The notes beneath the pieces are model-generated. The model saw only the letters and a program-made list of their open reading frames with translations. It ran no database searches and was not told the DNA's origin. From Paracoccus stylophorae (GTDB taxonomy: Bacteria > Pseudomonadota > Alphaproteobacteria > Rhodobacterales > Rhodobacteraceae): a DNA stretch of 64,000 nucleotides. Position numbers and translations under genes: made by a program. Of the stretch, positions 33,009 through 43,989 are shown in pieces. The DNA lies in the NCBI RefSeq assembly GCF_028553765.1, contig NZ_CP067134.1:1159001-1223000 (forward strand), written 5' to 3'. Within the stretch, counting starts at the first letter, position 1, and the number at the start of each line of letters is the position of its first letter.

Positions 33009-33875
33009 TTACAGGCCCACGGCGCGGCGGATGTCGTCCGGCGTCGCCCCGTCCTTGCGGAACGCGCGGATGGCGCGGGCATCGTCGCGCTTGGCAAGGC
33101 GGTGGCCGGCATGGTCGCGGATCAGCCGGTGGTGATGATACAGCGGCGTCGGCAGGTCCAGCAGGCGTTGCAGCAGCACGTGGATCCAGGTCGAGTCGAA
33201 CAGATCCCTGCCGCGCGTGACCACGGTGATGTTCTGGGCGGCATCGTCCACCACGACGGCAAGGTGATAGGATGTGCCCATACCCCGCCGCGACAGGATC
33301 ACATCGCCGATCCGGTCGCGAAACTCATCGCGCGTCAGGATCTGGTCGCGATCCGGCCCGACGACCTCGTCGCGAAAGCGCAGATCGCCTGTCCCAAGCG
33401 CATCGAAGGCGCGGGCAACGTCCAGGCGGATGACATCGCCCGCCGCCGCATCCGCCATGTCGCGGTGGCGACAGGTGCCCGGATAGATCAGCCCGTCGGG
33501 ACCGGCGGCCAGATCGGCTGTGTGCCGCGCCCCCTCTTGCGGCGCCGACAGGGCCGCGCGGATGTCGCCGCGCCGGCAGCGGCAGGGATAGCACAGCGGC
33601 GCAAGCCGGTGCAGCGCGTCGCGATAGGCGTTCATGCGCTCGGACTGGCGCAGCACCGGGCGCTGCCAGTCAAGCCCCAGCCACGCCAGATCCTCAAGGA
33701 TGGCGGCCTCGTATTCGGGCCGGCACCGGTCGCGGTCGATATCCTCGATCCGCAGCAGGAATTCGCCCCGGTCCGCCGCGCGCGCGGCGACCAGCGCGGC
33801 ATAGGCATGGCCCAGATGCAGAAACCCCGTCGGCGAGGGGGCAAAGCGGGTGCGTCTTACTGCGCGTCCAGCCAT
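33009..33875 (-). CDS. gluQ: glutamyl-Q tRNA(Asp) synthetase
   Basis: Truncated GluRS-like enzyme of 288 residues that attaches glutamate to queuosine-34 of tRNA-Asp. HIGH-type signature [12 protein letters not shown] near residue 17, zinc-type cysteines in [11 protein letters not shown] near 95 and YPGTCRH near 131, and a KMSKS variant [10 protein letters not shown] near 259. There is no anticodon-binding domain, as expected. It overlaps the trmFO end by 19 bases on the same strand, so two tRNA-modifying genes are coupled. Confidence 0.94.
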   Translation of the reverse strand: MAGRAVRRTRFAPSPTGFLHLGHAYAALVAARAADRGEFLLRIEDIDRDRCRPEYEAAILEDLAWLGLDWQRPVLRQSERMNAYRDALHRLAPLCYPCRCRRGDIRAALSAPQEGARHTADLAAGPDGLIYPGTCRHRDMADAAAGDVIRLDVARAFDALGTGDLRFRDEVVGPDRDQILTRDEFRDRIGDVILSRRGMGTSYHLAVVVDDAAQNITVVTRGRDLFDSTWIHVLLQRLLDLPTPLYHHHRLIRDHAGHRLAKRDDARAIRAFRKDGATPDDIRRAVGL

Positions 33876-35194
33876 GCCTTGAAACCGTCCTTGGCGCGCT
33901 GCGTATAGGCCGGATAGCGGTCCTTGCGCCCCTTGCGGCCGCCGCGCATCTGGTCCAGCGGCGGGAACAGCCCGAAATTGACGTTCATCGGCTGGAAGGT
34001 CCTGGCCTCGGCGCCGCCGGTGATGTGGTTGACCAGCGCGCCGGTCGCGGTGGTGACGGGCGGCGGCCCCAGATCGCGGCCACGGGCCTGCGCCGCGGCC
34101 ATGCGCCCGGCCAGCAGCCCCATCGCGGCGCTTTCGACATATCCCTCGACCCCCGTGACCTGACCGGCGAAGCGCAGATTGGGCCGGTGGCGCAGCCGCA
34201 TCCGGTCGTCCAGAAGCGTGGGCGAATTCAGGAACGAGTTGCGGTGGATGCCCCCCAGCCGCGCAAAGCTGGCCTGTTCCAGACCGGGGATCATGCGGAA
34301 CACCTGCGACTGCGCGCCGTATTTCATCTTGGTCTGAAAGCCGACGATATTGTAAAGTGTTCCCAGGGCGTTATCGCGGCGAAGCTGAACCACCGCGTAA
34401 GGCTTGTCCTGGGGCCGGTGGGCGTTGGTCAGCCCCACCGGCTTCATCGGCCCGTGGCGCAGGGTTTCGCGGCCGCGTTCGGCCATCACCTCGATGGGCA
34501 GGCATCCGTCGAAATAGCCGGCGGTCTCGCCTTCGCGGAACTGGGTCTTCTCGGCCGCCAGCAGCGCGTCGATGAACGCCTCGTATTGCGGCTTGTCCAT
34601 CGGGCAGTTGATATAGGCGCGACGCTCGGCCTCGGTCGCGCCCTTGTCATAGCGGCTTTGTTCCCATGCCACGGACATGTCGATCGTGTCGGCATGAACG
34701 ATGGGCGCGATCGCATCGAAAAACGCCAGCGCGTCGGTGCCGGTCAGGTTGCGGATCGACGTCGCCAGCAGGTCCGAGGTCAGCGGCCCGGTGGCGACGA
34801 TCCAGTTGCCGTCCTGCGGCAACTCGGACACCTCTTCGGTGCGGATCTCGATCAGCGGATCGGCCCGCAGGGCCTGGGTGACGGCGCGGGCGAATTCCTC
34901 GCGGTCGACGGCCAGCGCGCCGCCGGCGGGCAGCCGATGCCGGTCGGCCATCGCCATGATCAGCCCGCCGGCCGCCCGCATTTCCCAGTGCAGTTGTCCG
35001 ACCGCGTTCGTCACATCGTCGTCCGAGCGGAACGAGTTCGAACAGACCATCTCGGCGCAATCGCCAGTCTTGTGGGCGAAGGTGGCGGTGTTGGGGCGCA
35101 TTTCGTGCAGGATGGCGGGCACGCCTGCCCGCGCGACCTGCCACGCGGCCTCGGACCCGGCCAGTCCGGCGCCGATGATATGGACGGGCTGCAT
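33857..35194 (-). CDS. trmFO: methylenetetrahydrofolate-tRNA-(uracil-54) methyltransferase TrmFO
   Basis: Folate- and FAD-dependent enzyme that makes m5U54 in the T-loop of tRNA. The 445 residues begin with the FAD motif [15 protein letters not shown]. Cys51 lies in the conserved [11 protein letters not shown] segment, and [20 protein letters not shown] is near the C-terminus, followed by a basic stretch. It is upstream of gluQ on the same strand. Start at 35194, 115 bases downstream of the rplY stop. Confidence 0.96.
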   Translation of the reverse strand: MQPVHIIGAGLAGSEAAWQVARAGVPAILHEMRPNTATFAHKTGDCAEMVCSNSFRSDDDVTNAVGQLHWEMRAAGGLIMAMADRHRLPAGGALAVDREEFARAVTQALRADPLIEIRTEEVSELPQDGNWIVATGPLTSDLLATSIRNLTGTDALAFFDAIAPIVHADTIDMSVAWEQSRYDKGATEAERRAYINCPMDKPQYEAFIDALLAAEKTQFREGETAGYFDGCLPIEVMAERGRETLRHGPMKPVGLTNAHRPQDKPYAVVQLRRDNALGTLYNIVGFQTKMKYGAQSQVFRMIPGLEQASFARLGGIHRNSFLNSPTLLDDRMRLRHRPNLRFAGQVTGVEGYVESAAMGLLAGRMAAAQARGRDLGPPPVTTATGALVNHITGGAEARTFQPMNVNFGLFPPLDQMRGGRKGRKDRYPAYTQRAKDGFKAWLDAQ

Positions 35195-35244
35195 GCGCGA
35201 TCTCCCTGATATGCACGGCCGCATCTGCTAGCAGCGGCGGCGGC

Positions 35245-35278
35245 AATTGGAAAGGGCGGCGCCAGCGGCACCGCCCTT
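35245..35278 (-). terminator. terminator-like hairpin after rplY
   Basis: AAGGGCGG at 35252-35259 pairs with CCGCCCTT at 35271-35278, with further GCC/GGC pairing inside. On the minus strand the stem is followed by a T-rich but imperfect tract. It separates rplY from trmFO. Confidence 0.5.
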
Positions 35279-35309
35279 GATGTCGTGCCGTGCCCGAAAC
35301 GGGCCGGGC

Positions 35310-35951
35310 CTATTCCTCGACAGGCTCTTCGGCCGGCGCGGCCTCTTCCGTCTCGGTGTCCTCGTCATCGCTGGAGCGCAGCGCCGACGGGGCGGCGATA
35401 TTGGCGATCACGAAGTTCCGGTCGATGCTGGGCCGGGCGCCGGCGGGCAGGTCCACATCGCTGATATGGATGCTGTCGCCGACCTCGCGGCCGGACAGAT
35501 CGACGGTGATGTGATCGGGAATGTCGCCCGCCGTCACGACCAGTTCGACTTCGGGGCGCACCGTGACCAGCGTGCCGCCCTTGCGCAGGCCGGGGCAGTC
35601 GTCATGGCCCACGAATTCCACCTGGATGAACAGGTTCACCTTCGAGGTGCGGCGCAGGCGCATGAAGTCGATATGGATCGGCAGATCCTTGACGACATCC
35701 TTCTGCACGGCGCGGCAGATGACGCGCACATCGTCCTGACCGTCGACCTTCAGGTTCCACAGCGTGGACATGAAGCGACCGGCGCGCAGCTTGGTCAGCA
35801 GGTTGTTGAAATCGAACGCAACGGCGACCGGGTCCTTGTGGTCGCCATATACGATGCCGGGCACCTTGCCTTCGCGGCGAGCTTGGCGGGCGGCCCCCTT
35901 GCCTGTCCCCGCGCGTGCCTCGGCCATCAGATCAGGGATCTCTTTGGCCAT
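35310..35951 (-). CDS. rplY: 50S ribosomal protein L25/general stress protein Ctc
   Basis: The 213-residue long form of L25 binds 5S rRNA. It begins [20 protein letters not shown] and has the TL5/CTC C-terminal domain (about residues 100-185) with [20 protein letters not shown]. It ends in an acidic tail ([15 protein letters not shown]). The start at 35951 has TAGGA nearby upstream. A hairpin follows its stop. Confidence 0.95.
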   Translation of the reverse strand: MAKEIPDLMAEARAGTGKGAARQARREGKVPGIVYGDHKDPVAVAFDFNNLLTKLRAGRFMSTLWNLKVDGQDDVRVICRAVQKDVVKDLPIHIDFMRLRRTSKVNLFIQVEFVGHDDCPGLRKGGTLVTVRPEVELVVTAGDIPDHITVDLSGREVGDSIHISDVDLPAGARPSIDRNFVIANIAAPSALRSSDDEDTETEEAAPAEEPVEE

Positions 35952-36073
35952 GATAATCGTCCTAACAGTTGTGAACGCCGCCATCCTCCAAGGGTGCATG
36001 ACGGCAGGATGCAGGGCGATACTGCGAAATCGCGCGCAAGGAAAGCCCCGTTTTCGCTTTCCCCCGTGAAATG

Positions 36074-36102
36074 TTGACTAGGCGGATTGTTGCCGATTAG
36101 GG
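36074..36102 (+). promoter_or_regulatory. weak promoter-like sequence before acyltransferase gene
   Basis: TTGACT at 36074-36079, 17 bases, TTAGGG. The -35 is good, the -10 poor. It lies 42 bases before the ATG. Confidence 0.25.
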
Positions 36103-36144
36103 TGAAGATCTGATTCGTACAGCGTTATCCAGTTCAGGGGTCCC

Positions 36145-37128
36145 ATGCAGCCGGCATATCCGCGATATCATGGTGTGGACCTGCTTCGTGTGATCCTTGT
36201 CTGCGGCGTGGCGGCCGCGCATGCCGGATTGCTGACCGGGCACGATGACGGCTGGTTGGCGATCTTCGGTCTTGGCATCCTGCGATCCGTGGTTCCGGCC
36301 TTTGCGGTGGTGTCCGGATACGGGGTGTATCAGACTGTCCGGCGCGACAGGCTGAAGGGGTGGACCATCGGGCTGCTGCTGCTTTACCTGATCTGGTGCG
36401 TGATCTATGCGCCGCTCTGGCTGCGCGATGTCGGCAGCGTGGCGGACCTCGTGCGGATGCTGATCATGGGTCCGGCGCATCTGTGGTATATCGCCGCGCT
36501 GTTGCAGTCGATCGCGCTGATGCTGGTGCTGTTTGCATTGATCGGCGACCGGCGGCGCGCGACGAGGGCGATCCTGCTGATCGCGGTCGCTTTCGCGCTT
36601 CTGGACGGGGTGGTGCAGTACGGGGTGCTGCTGCAACTTCTGGATCCGGGGCTGGCCGTGTTCCATTCAGGCGCGCTCTATCTGTTTCCCTTCGTGGCGA
36701 TGGGCTATCTTCTGGCCCATGTCATGGACGGTCGCGGGCGCGATTTCCTGCCGCCGGCCCCATGGCTGTGGCTGGGCGTGATCGTGCTGTCGGTGCTGCG
36801 CCTGGTCGAGGCGATCTATTTCGCGTCCCTGTCGAGTGGGGACAAGCTGATCGCGCCCGAATTTCCGCTTCTTGCCTATGCCTATCCGCTGGTCGTCGTG
36901 CTGGCGTTCATGCGGCTGCGGATGCCGCAGCCCAATGTCGATCTGGTGACGCTTTCGGCGATGATCTATCTGATGCATCTTGGGGTGATCGTGGCGGTGA
37001 TGTATGCCGGAGTGAACGATCTGTGGGTGAATTTCGCCGCCTCGGTGCTGATCCCGTCGGTTCTGGTGGTCGCGACGCCCGGCATCCCGTGGATGGGGTT
37101 TCGGCAACGGAAACGCGCCACAGCCTGA
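36145..37128 (+). CDS. acyltransferase family 3 membrane protein
   Basis: The 327-residue protein has about ten hydrophobic segments and the acyltransferase-3 start YHGVDLLRVILVCGVAAAHAG near residue 8, where the His after AAA is the family active-site type. Such enzymes O-acylate surface polysaccharides or lipids in the inner membrane. Other parts include SVVPAFAVVSGYGVY near 48 and GPAHLWYIAALLQS near 110. No transferase or capsule gene lies next to it, so the substrate is unknown; the kps genes are 11 kb away. Confidence 0.85.
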   Translation: MQPAYPRYHGVDLLRVILVCGVAAAHAGLLTGHDDGWLAIFGLGILRSVVPAFAVVSGYGVYQTVRRDRLKGWTIGLLLLYLIWCVIYAPLWLRDVGSVADLVRMLIMGPAHLWYIAALLQSIALMLVLFALIGDRRRATRAILLIAVAFALLDGVVQYGVLLQLLDPGLAVFHSGALYLFPFVAMGYLLAHVMDGRGRDFLPPAPWLWLGVIVLSVLRLVEAIYFASLSSGDKLIAPEFPLLAYAYPLVVVLAFMRLRMPQPNVDLVTLSAMIYLMHLGVIVAVMYAGVNDLWVNFAASVLIPSVLVVATPGIPWMGFRQRKRATA

Positions 37129-37170
37129 CAACGGCCGCCTGCCGCTGCCAAGCCGCGCGACTGTGGCTGG

Positions 37171-38337
37171 CTAGGCGCCGTATTCGGTTTCGAACCCCTG
37201 CGGTATCAGCAGGTTGTGCCGCCCCACATCGGTCACCTTGCGTTCGCCGCACAGGGCCATGCTGACATCCAGCTCCTTGCGGATCAGCTCCAGCACGGCG
37301 GTCACGCCGGCCTCGCCCATCGCGCCCAGCCCGTGGATGAAGGCGCGCCCGATCCAGGTCGCATGCGCCCCAAGCGCCAGCGCCTTCAGCACGTCCTGTC
37401 CGCTGCGGATGCCGCTGTCCATGTGGATCTCGACCCGGTCGCCCACCGCCTCGACGATATGGGGCAACATGCGGATCGCGGACAGCGCCCCGTCCAGCTG
37501 CCGTCCGCCGTGATTGCTGACCACGATCGCGTCGGCACCGAAATCGGCGGCGATCCGTGCATCCTCGGGGTCCATGATGCCTTTCAGGATCAGCTTGCCG
37601 CCCCACATGTCACGGATCCTGGCAATCTTGTCCCAGTCCAGCCGGTCGTCGAACTGCTCGGCCGTCCAGCTCATCAGCGAACTGGTATCGCCGACGCCCT
37701 TGGCGTGGCCGACGATATTGCCGAACTGGCGCCGCCTGGTGCGCAGCATTCCCATGCCCCACCGCCATTTCGTCGCCAGATCCATCATCACCGGCAGGGT
37801 CAGGCGCGGCGGCGCGGTCAGCCCGTTCTTCAGATCCTTGTGCCGCTGGCCCAGGATCTGCAGATCCAGCGTCAGCACCAGCGCGCTGCAATTGGCGGCC
37901 TTCGCCCGGTCGATGATGCCGGCCAGAAATTCCTGATCCTTCATCACGTAAAGCTGGAACATGAAGGGCGCGGTCGTGTGCGCGGCCACATCCTCGATCG
38001 AACAGATCGACATGGTGGACAGCGCGAACGGCACGTTGAACCGTTCCGCCGCGCGCGCGGCAAGGATTTCCCCGTCGGCATGCTGCATCCCGGTCAGCCC
38101 CACCGGCGCCAGCCCCACCGGCATCGCGACCGGCAGACCGACCATCTCGGACGCGGTCGAGCGGTTGGACATGTCCACCGCCACCTTCTGGCGCAGCTTC
38201 AGCCGCGCGAAATCGGTCGTGTTCTCGCGGAATGTCTGTTCGGTATAGCTGCCCGATTCGGCATAGTCATAGAACATCCGCGGCGTTCGCGCGCGGTGCA
38301 GGGCCTTCAGATCGTCGATGCAGGTGATGATGGGCAT
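37171..38337 (-). CDS. lldD: FMN-dependent L-lactate dehydrogenase / alpha-hydroxy-acid oxidase
   Basis: Alpha-hydroxy-acid dehydrogenase of 388 residues. Features: the YDYAESGSYTEQTFRENT segment near residue 23, PVGLAPVGLTGMQHADGE near 73, and the catalytic His in VVSNHGGRQLDG near 276, then SGIRSGQDVLKALALGA near 310. It oxidises L-lactate to pyruvate with electrons to the quinone pool. No lactate permease is adjacent, so a different 2-hydroxy acid is possible. Confidence 0.9.
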   Translation of the reverse strand: MPIITCIDDLKALHRARTPRMFYDYAESGSYTEQTFRENTTDFARLKLRQKVAVDMSNRSTASEMVGLPVAMPVGLAPVGLTGMQHADGEILAARAAERFNVPFALSTMSICSIEDVAAHTTAPFMFQLYVMKDQEFLAGIIDRAKAANCSALVLTLDLQILGQRHKDLKNGLTAPPRLTLPVMMDLATKWRWGMGMLRTRRRQFGNIVGHAKGVGDTSSLMSWTAEQFDDRLDWDKIARIRDMWGGKLILKGIMDPEDARIAADFGADAIVVSNHGGRQLDGALSAIRMLPHIVEAVGDRVEIHMDSGIRSGQDVLKALALGAHATWIGRAFIHGLGAMGEAGVTAVLELIRKELDVSMALCGERKVTDVGRHNLLIPQGFETEYGA

Positions 38338-38395
38338 GGATGGCCTCCGCAGGATGGGCAGAACAAGGTTTAGCGGGTCGCGCGGCCCCGCACAA

Positions 38396-38671
38396 TCATC
38401 CGCCTGCCGCCCGCATCCTGTCGCGCGCGTCAGGCTCGATCACCGGCCCGCGCAGCGTGTCTGCCCGCTGTCGCAGGGCGTCGGCACGATCCTCGGTCCG
38501 TGTGCTCACGGCGGCGGGGCTGCCTGTTGCGGCGGTCGCGTGATCGGGCAGCCGCGGTTCCGCCAGGATCGCCTCGGTCGGCAGCAGGTTTGGATAGTCT
38601 TCGCCATCGCTGCCGCAGGCCGCGAGGGTGAACAGGATGGCAAACGCGGCGCAGCTTCGCAGATGTTTCAT
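38396..38671 (-). CDS. small lipoprotein of unknown function
   Basis: The 91-residue protein has a clear lipoprotein signal (MKHLRSCAAFAILFTLAACG, lipobox LAAC, Cys19). The rest is hydrophilic and rich in Ala, Arg and Asp (EDRADALRQRADTLRGPV, residues 61-78, likely helical). No family is recognised. It is divergent from the TetR gene. Confidence 0.7.
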   Translation of the reverse strand: MKHLRSCAAFAILFTLAACGSDGEDYPNLLPTEAILAEPRLPDHATAATGSPAAVSTRTEDRADALRQRADTLRGPVIEPDARDRMRAAGG

Positions 38672-38781
38672 GGCGTGCAGGTTACGACTGAAGCCGCGGC
38701 CCGGCAACGGCCTGACTTGCGGGGCGGGTCGTCGGCTGACAGGGCTTTCCGACGCCGCGCCCGCGCACTAGTAAGGCGGAT

Positions 38782-39369
38782 ATGGCACGCACCCAGGGTT
38801 CCCGCAGCGAGATCACCGGCCCGCTTATCCGCGAAAAGTCCCGCAAGCTTTTCGCGCGGCACGGCTATGCCGCCGTGTCGATGCGCCAGATCGCCTCGGC
38901 GGTGGGCGTGCAGGCAGGCGCGCTTTACGCCTATACCGCCGACAAGCAGGCGTTGCTGTTCCAGCTTCTGGAAAGCCACATGCAGACCCTGCTGGCCGCG
39001 TGGCAGGACGATGCGACCGCCGATCCGCTGACGCGCCTGGAACGGTTCGTGCGCTTTCACATCGATTTCAGCCTCGATCATTCTGACGCGGTGTTTTTGT
39101 CCTATATGGAACTGCGCAACCTGACGCCCGAGAATTACCGTGCCATAGCCGCCTTGCGCGGCCGGTACGAGGCGCTGCTGGAGGGAATCCTGCGCGACGG
39201 GATCGAGGCCGGGCTGATGCGGATCGCGGATCGCAAGCTGGCGTCGATGGCGCTGATCGCGATGCTGACCGGCGTCACCACCTGGTATCAGGAGGGGGGG
39301 CGGCTGGATCGCCGGCGGATCGGCGACATCTATTGGAGCCTGACGCGCGGGGCCGTGGGCGCGGATTGA
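38782..39369 (+). CDS. TetR family transcriptional regulator
   Basis: The 195-residue regulator has a TetR helix-turn-helix at about residues 12-60 (KLFARHGYAAVSMRQIASAV then GALYAYTADKQALLFQLLES) and a ligand domain after it. It is divergent from the small lipoprotein gene and upstream of dnaG. The target is unknown; family members bind short palindromes near their own promoter, but none was clear here. Confidence 0.92.
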   Translation: MARTQGSRSEITGPLIREKSRKLFARHGYAAVSMRQIASAVGVQAGALYAYTADKQALLFQLLESHMQTLLAAWQDDATADPLTRLERFVRFHIDFSLDHSDAVFLSYMELRNLTPENYRAIAALRGRYEALLEGILRDGIEAGLMRIADRKLASMALIAMLTGVTTWYQEGGRLDRRRIGDIYWSLTRGAVGAD

Positions 39370-39445
39370 TCCGCGACGCAGCCGTTGTCGCCATCGCCCC
39401 GTTCCGCCGCTTGCCGCCGCGCCCGCGCGGGCTGATAATCGCGCC

Positions 39446-41365
39446 ATGAGTCTGCCGCCCGGCTTCCTTGACGAATTGCGCAACCGCGTCCCGATCAGCC
39501 GTGTGATCGGGCGCAAGGTCGTGTGGGATCTGCGCAAGTCGAATCAGGCGCGGGGCGACTGGTGGGCGCCATGTCCGTTCCATCAGGAAAAATCCGCCAG
39601 CTTTCACTGCGACGACCAGAAGGGATTCTATTACTGCTTCGGCTGTCAGGCCAAGGGCGATGCGCTGACATTTCTGCGCCAATCCGAAGGGCTTGAGTTC
39701 ATCGAGGCGGTCCGGATGCTGGCGACCGAGGCCGGCATGCAGATGCCCGAACCGGGCCCGCGCGCCCGCGAACGCACCGACCGCCGCACCCGGCTGTTCG
39801 AGGTGACCGAGGCCGCGTGCCGTTGGTTCCGCCTGCAATTGCAGACCGGCGCGGCGGCCGATGCCCGCGCCTATCTGGACCGGCGCGGGCTGGACGCGGG
39901 CACGGTCGAGTTGTTCGAGATCGGGTTCGCGCCCGACAACCGCACCGCCCTGACCGCCGCGCTGCGCGAAAAAGGGTTCGACGAGGCGCTGATCGTCGAG
40001 GCCGGGATGGCCGCGAAACCCGATTCGGGCGGGGCCGCCTATGACCGGTTCCGGGGCCGGATCGTGTTTCCGATCCGGGACGGGCAGGGGCGCTGCATCG
40101 GGTTCGGCGGGCGCGCGATGGACCCGAATGCGCGCGCGAAATATCTGAACAGTCCCGAAACCCCGCTGTTCGACAAGGGCCGCAATCTTTACAATCTGGG
40201 ACCCGCGCGCGCGGCGGTGGCCAAGGGCCAGACGCTGATTGTCGCCGAAGGATACATGGACGTGATCGCCCTGGCGCGGGCCGGTTTCGGCGCGGCGGTG
40301 GCACCGCTTGGCACCGCCATCACCGAAGACCAGCTGCGGCTGATGTGGCGCATCTCGCCCGAGCCGGTGATTGCGCTGGATGGCGATCCGGCGGGTCAGC
40401 GGGCGGCGCAGCGGCTGGTCGATCTGGCGCTGCCGCTGACCGGGCCGGGACAGGCGCTGCGCTTCGTGATGCTGCCGTCGGGGCAGGACCCCGACGATCT
40501 GATCAAGGCGGCGGGGCCGGGCGCGATGACGGAGCTGCTGGAGCAGGCCCGGCCCTTGGTCGATGTGCTGTGGGCGCGCGAGACCGAAGGCCACAGCTTT
40601 GACAGCCCCGAACGCAAGGCCGCGCTGGACCGCCGCCTGCACGACGCGATCGCGAAGATCCCCGACGAATTGACCCGGCGCCATTACACCGACGAGATCC
40701 GGCGCAAGCGGCGCGAGTTGCTGGGCGGGTATTGGCAGGATCGCAAGGGGCGGCAGGGCGGCAGGGCGCAGGCGAGTGGGCGGCCCGGCCGGCGGGGTGG
40801 CGGCCCGATGCCCGCGCAGGCGCCGCGGCCGATGATCGCGCTGGACGGGCCGCGCGCGGCCGCCTCGCTGCTGGAAGGCGCCTGTCTGCTGATCTGCGCG
40901 CTGCGGCCGGAATTCGTGGCCGCGCACGAATCGCGGCTTGAACGGCTGTTGCCGCAGGACGCCGACCGCGCCGCGCTGCTGCACGATCTGCTGACCGGCG
41001 ACGACAGCGCGCCGGGCCGGCGCGCCCTTGAAAGCCTGCGCGCCGACGCCCATCTGGGCCTGACGCCTCGGCTGATCGAGGCGCAGGACCGCGATTCCGC
41101 AGAAACGATCCTGACCAACCTGCTGGATCGGCTGGAGGCGCAGCGCGCGGCCGGTGCCGAAGCCGCGCGGGCCGAGACCGAGATCCAGGGCGACGCCGAC
41201 GAAGGCCTGACCTGGAGGATGCAGCAGATTACCCGCGCGCGGCACCGGGCCGAGCGCCCCGACATGGAGGATACCGGTGATCTGAACGAAGATCGCGATG
41301 CGTTGCAGGCGCAGCTCGACCAGTTCATCAGCACCGAAATCTGGCGCAAGCCGCCGCGCCGCTAG
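39446..41365 (+). CDS. dnaG: DNA primase
   Basis: Makes RNA primers for replication. The 639 residues have a CHC2 zinc finger (CPFHQEKSASFHCDDQKGFY then CFGCQAKGDAL, near residue 45), the TOPRIM core with IVAEGYMDVIALARAG near 265 and ALDGDPAGQRAAQRL near 312, and a C-terminal DnaB-binding region. The insert at about residues 432-465 is Gly/Arg/Gln-rich. It precedes rpoD, the classic replication-transcription order. Confidence 0.97.
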   Translation: MSLPPGFLDELRNRVPISRVIGRKVVWDLRKSNQARGDWWAPCPFHQEKSASFHCDDQKGFYYCFGCQAKGDALTFLRQSEGLEFIEAVRMLATEAGMQMPEPGPRARERTDRRTRLFEVTEAACRWFRLQLQTGAAADARAYLDRRGLDAGTVELFEIGFAPDNRTALTAALREKGFDEALIVEAGMAAKPDSGGAAYDRFRGRIVFPIRDGQGRCIGFGGRAMDPNARAKYLNSPETPLFDKGRNLYNLGPARAAVAKGQTLIVAEGYMDVIALARAGFGAAVAPLGTAITEDQLRLMWRISPEPVIALDGDPAGQRAAQRLVDLALPLTGPGQALRFVMLPSGQDPDDLIKAAGPGAMTELLEQARPLVDVLWARETEGHSFDSPERKAALDRRLHDAIAKIPDELTRRHYTDEIRRKRRELLGGYWQDRKGRQGGRAQASGRPGRRGGGPMPAQAPRPMIALDGPRAAASLLEGACLLICALRPEFVAAHESRLERLLPQDADRAALLHDLLTGDDSAPGRRALESLRADAHLGLTPRLIEAQDRDSAETILTNLLDRLEAQRAAGAEAARAETEIQGDADEGLTWRMQQITRARHRAERPDMEDTGDLNEDRDALQAQLDQFISTEIWRKPPRR

Positions 41366-41426
41366 ACCCCGTTCCAGCCGTGCGGATCACGCGAATCATC
41401 GGCGCGAATCACCGTCGCGCCGGCCT

Positions 41427-41454
41427 TTGATTCGGCCCCGATGCGCGCTAGAAC
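41427..41454 (+). promoter_or_regulatory. promoter of rpoD
   Basis: TTGATT at 41427-41432, 16 bases, TAGAAC at 41449-41454. It implies a leader of about 58 bases before the rpoD ATG, which has AAGGAG at 41507-41512. Confidence 0.45.
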
Positions 41455-41518
41455 TAACCGATTCCCCGCCGATTCGCGGCCCGACCCCCGCGAGTCTCGC
41501 CCCGAGAAGGAGCCCTGG

Positions 41519-43481
<1,963 letters not shown>

Positions 43482-43492
<11 letters not shown>

Positions 43493-43907
43493 TGCGATCG
43501 TTTTCGAAGGTCTGGGCTTCTTCCTGTATCGCAGCACCGCCCGAGACGGGCTGAGCGCGGGCGATCTTGACAACATCCGGACCGTGGCGCGGCAACGCAA
43601 CGGCGCCTGCGATCTGTCGGGCTGCCTGCATCACGAAGGCGGGCTGTTCTTTCAATGGCTTGAGGGGCCGCAGACGCAGCTGCGCGCGGTGGTGGACTCG
43701 ATCCTGCAGGACAGCCGCCACCGCGACATCACCGTTCTGGACGAAGGTCCGCTGACCCATCGCCGGTTTCAGCACTGGCGGATGCGGTTTTCGGACCGGG
43801 ATCAGGCGTCGCTGCTGGACTGGTTCGCCCAATCGCGGGCATCGACCGTCGATCCCCACGATTATGCCGGCGGCGTGGCGGCATTTCTGCAAGCGGTCTC
43901 GGTCTGA
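43482..43907 (+). CDS. BLUF blue-light sensor protein (AppA-like)
   Basis: A 141-residue BLUF domain protein. The flavin-site residues match AppA with identical spacing: Tyr16, Asn40, Gln58 (in FFQWLEGP) and Trp99, followed by Met101. The start is TTG at 43482, 11 bases inside rpoD; no in-frame ATG or GTG lies before Tyr16. It has no effector domain beyond about residue 105, so it must act through a partner. BLUF proteins change hydrogen bonding at FAD under blue light. Adjacent rpoD and rmuC suggest no clear partner. Confidence 0.9.
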
Positions 43908-43930
43908 TCGTTAAAGCTTGACCGAACGGG

Positions 43931-43946
43931 TTGTGTCGCGGCACAA
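43931..43946. promoter_or_regulatory. operator-like palindrome upstream of rmuC
   Basis: TTGTG, six bases, CACAA, centred on CGCG. It lies 44 bases before the rmuC ATG. The regulator is not known. Confidence 0.3.
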
Positions 43947-43989
43947 AAAGTGAACACTGCACCATGACGCGCCGCTCATCGGAGGATGC

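Noticed and set aside
43909..43960. LexA box upstream of rmuC
   Set aside because: No GTTC-N7-GTTC or GAAC-N7-GTAC match; the palindrome present is TTGTG-N6-CACAA.
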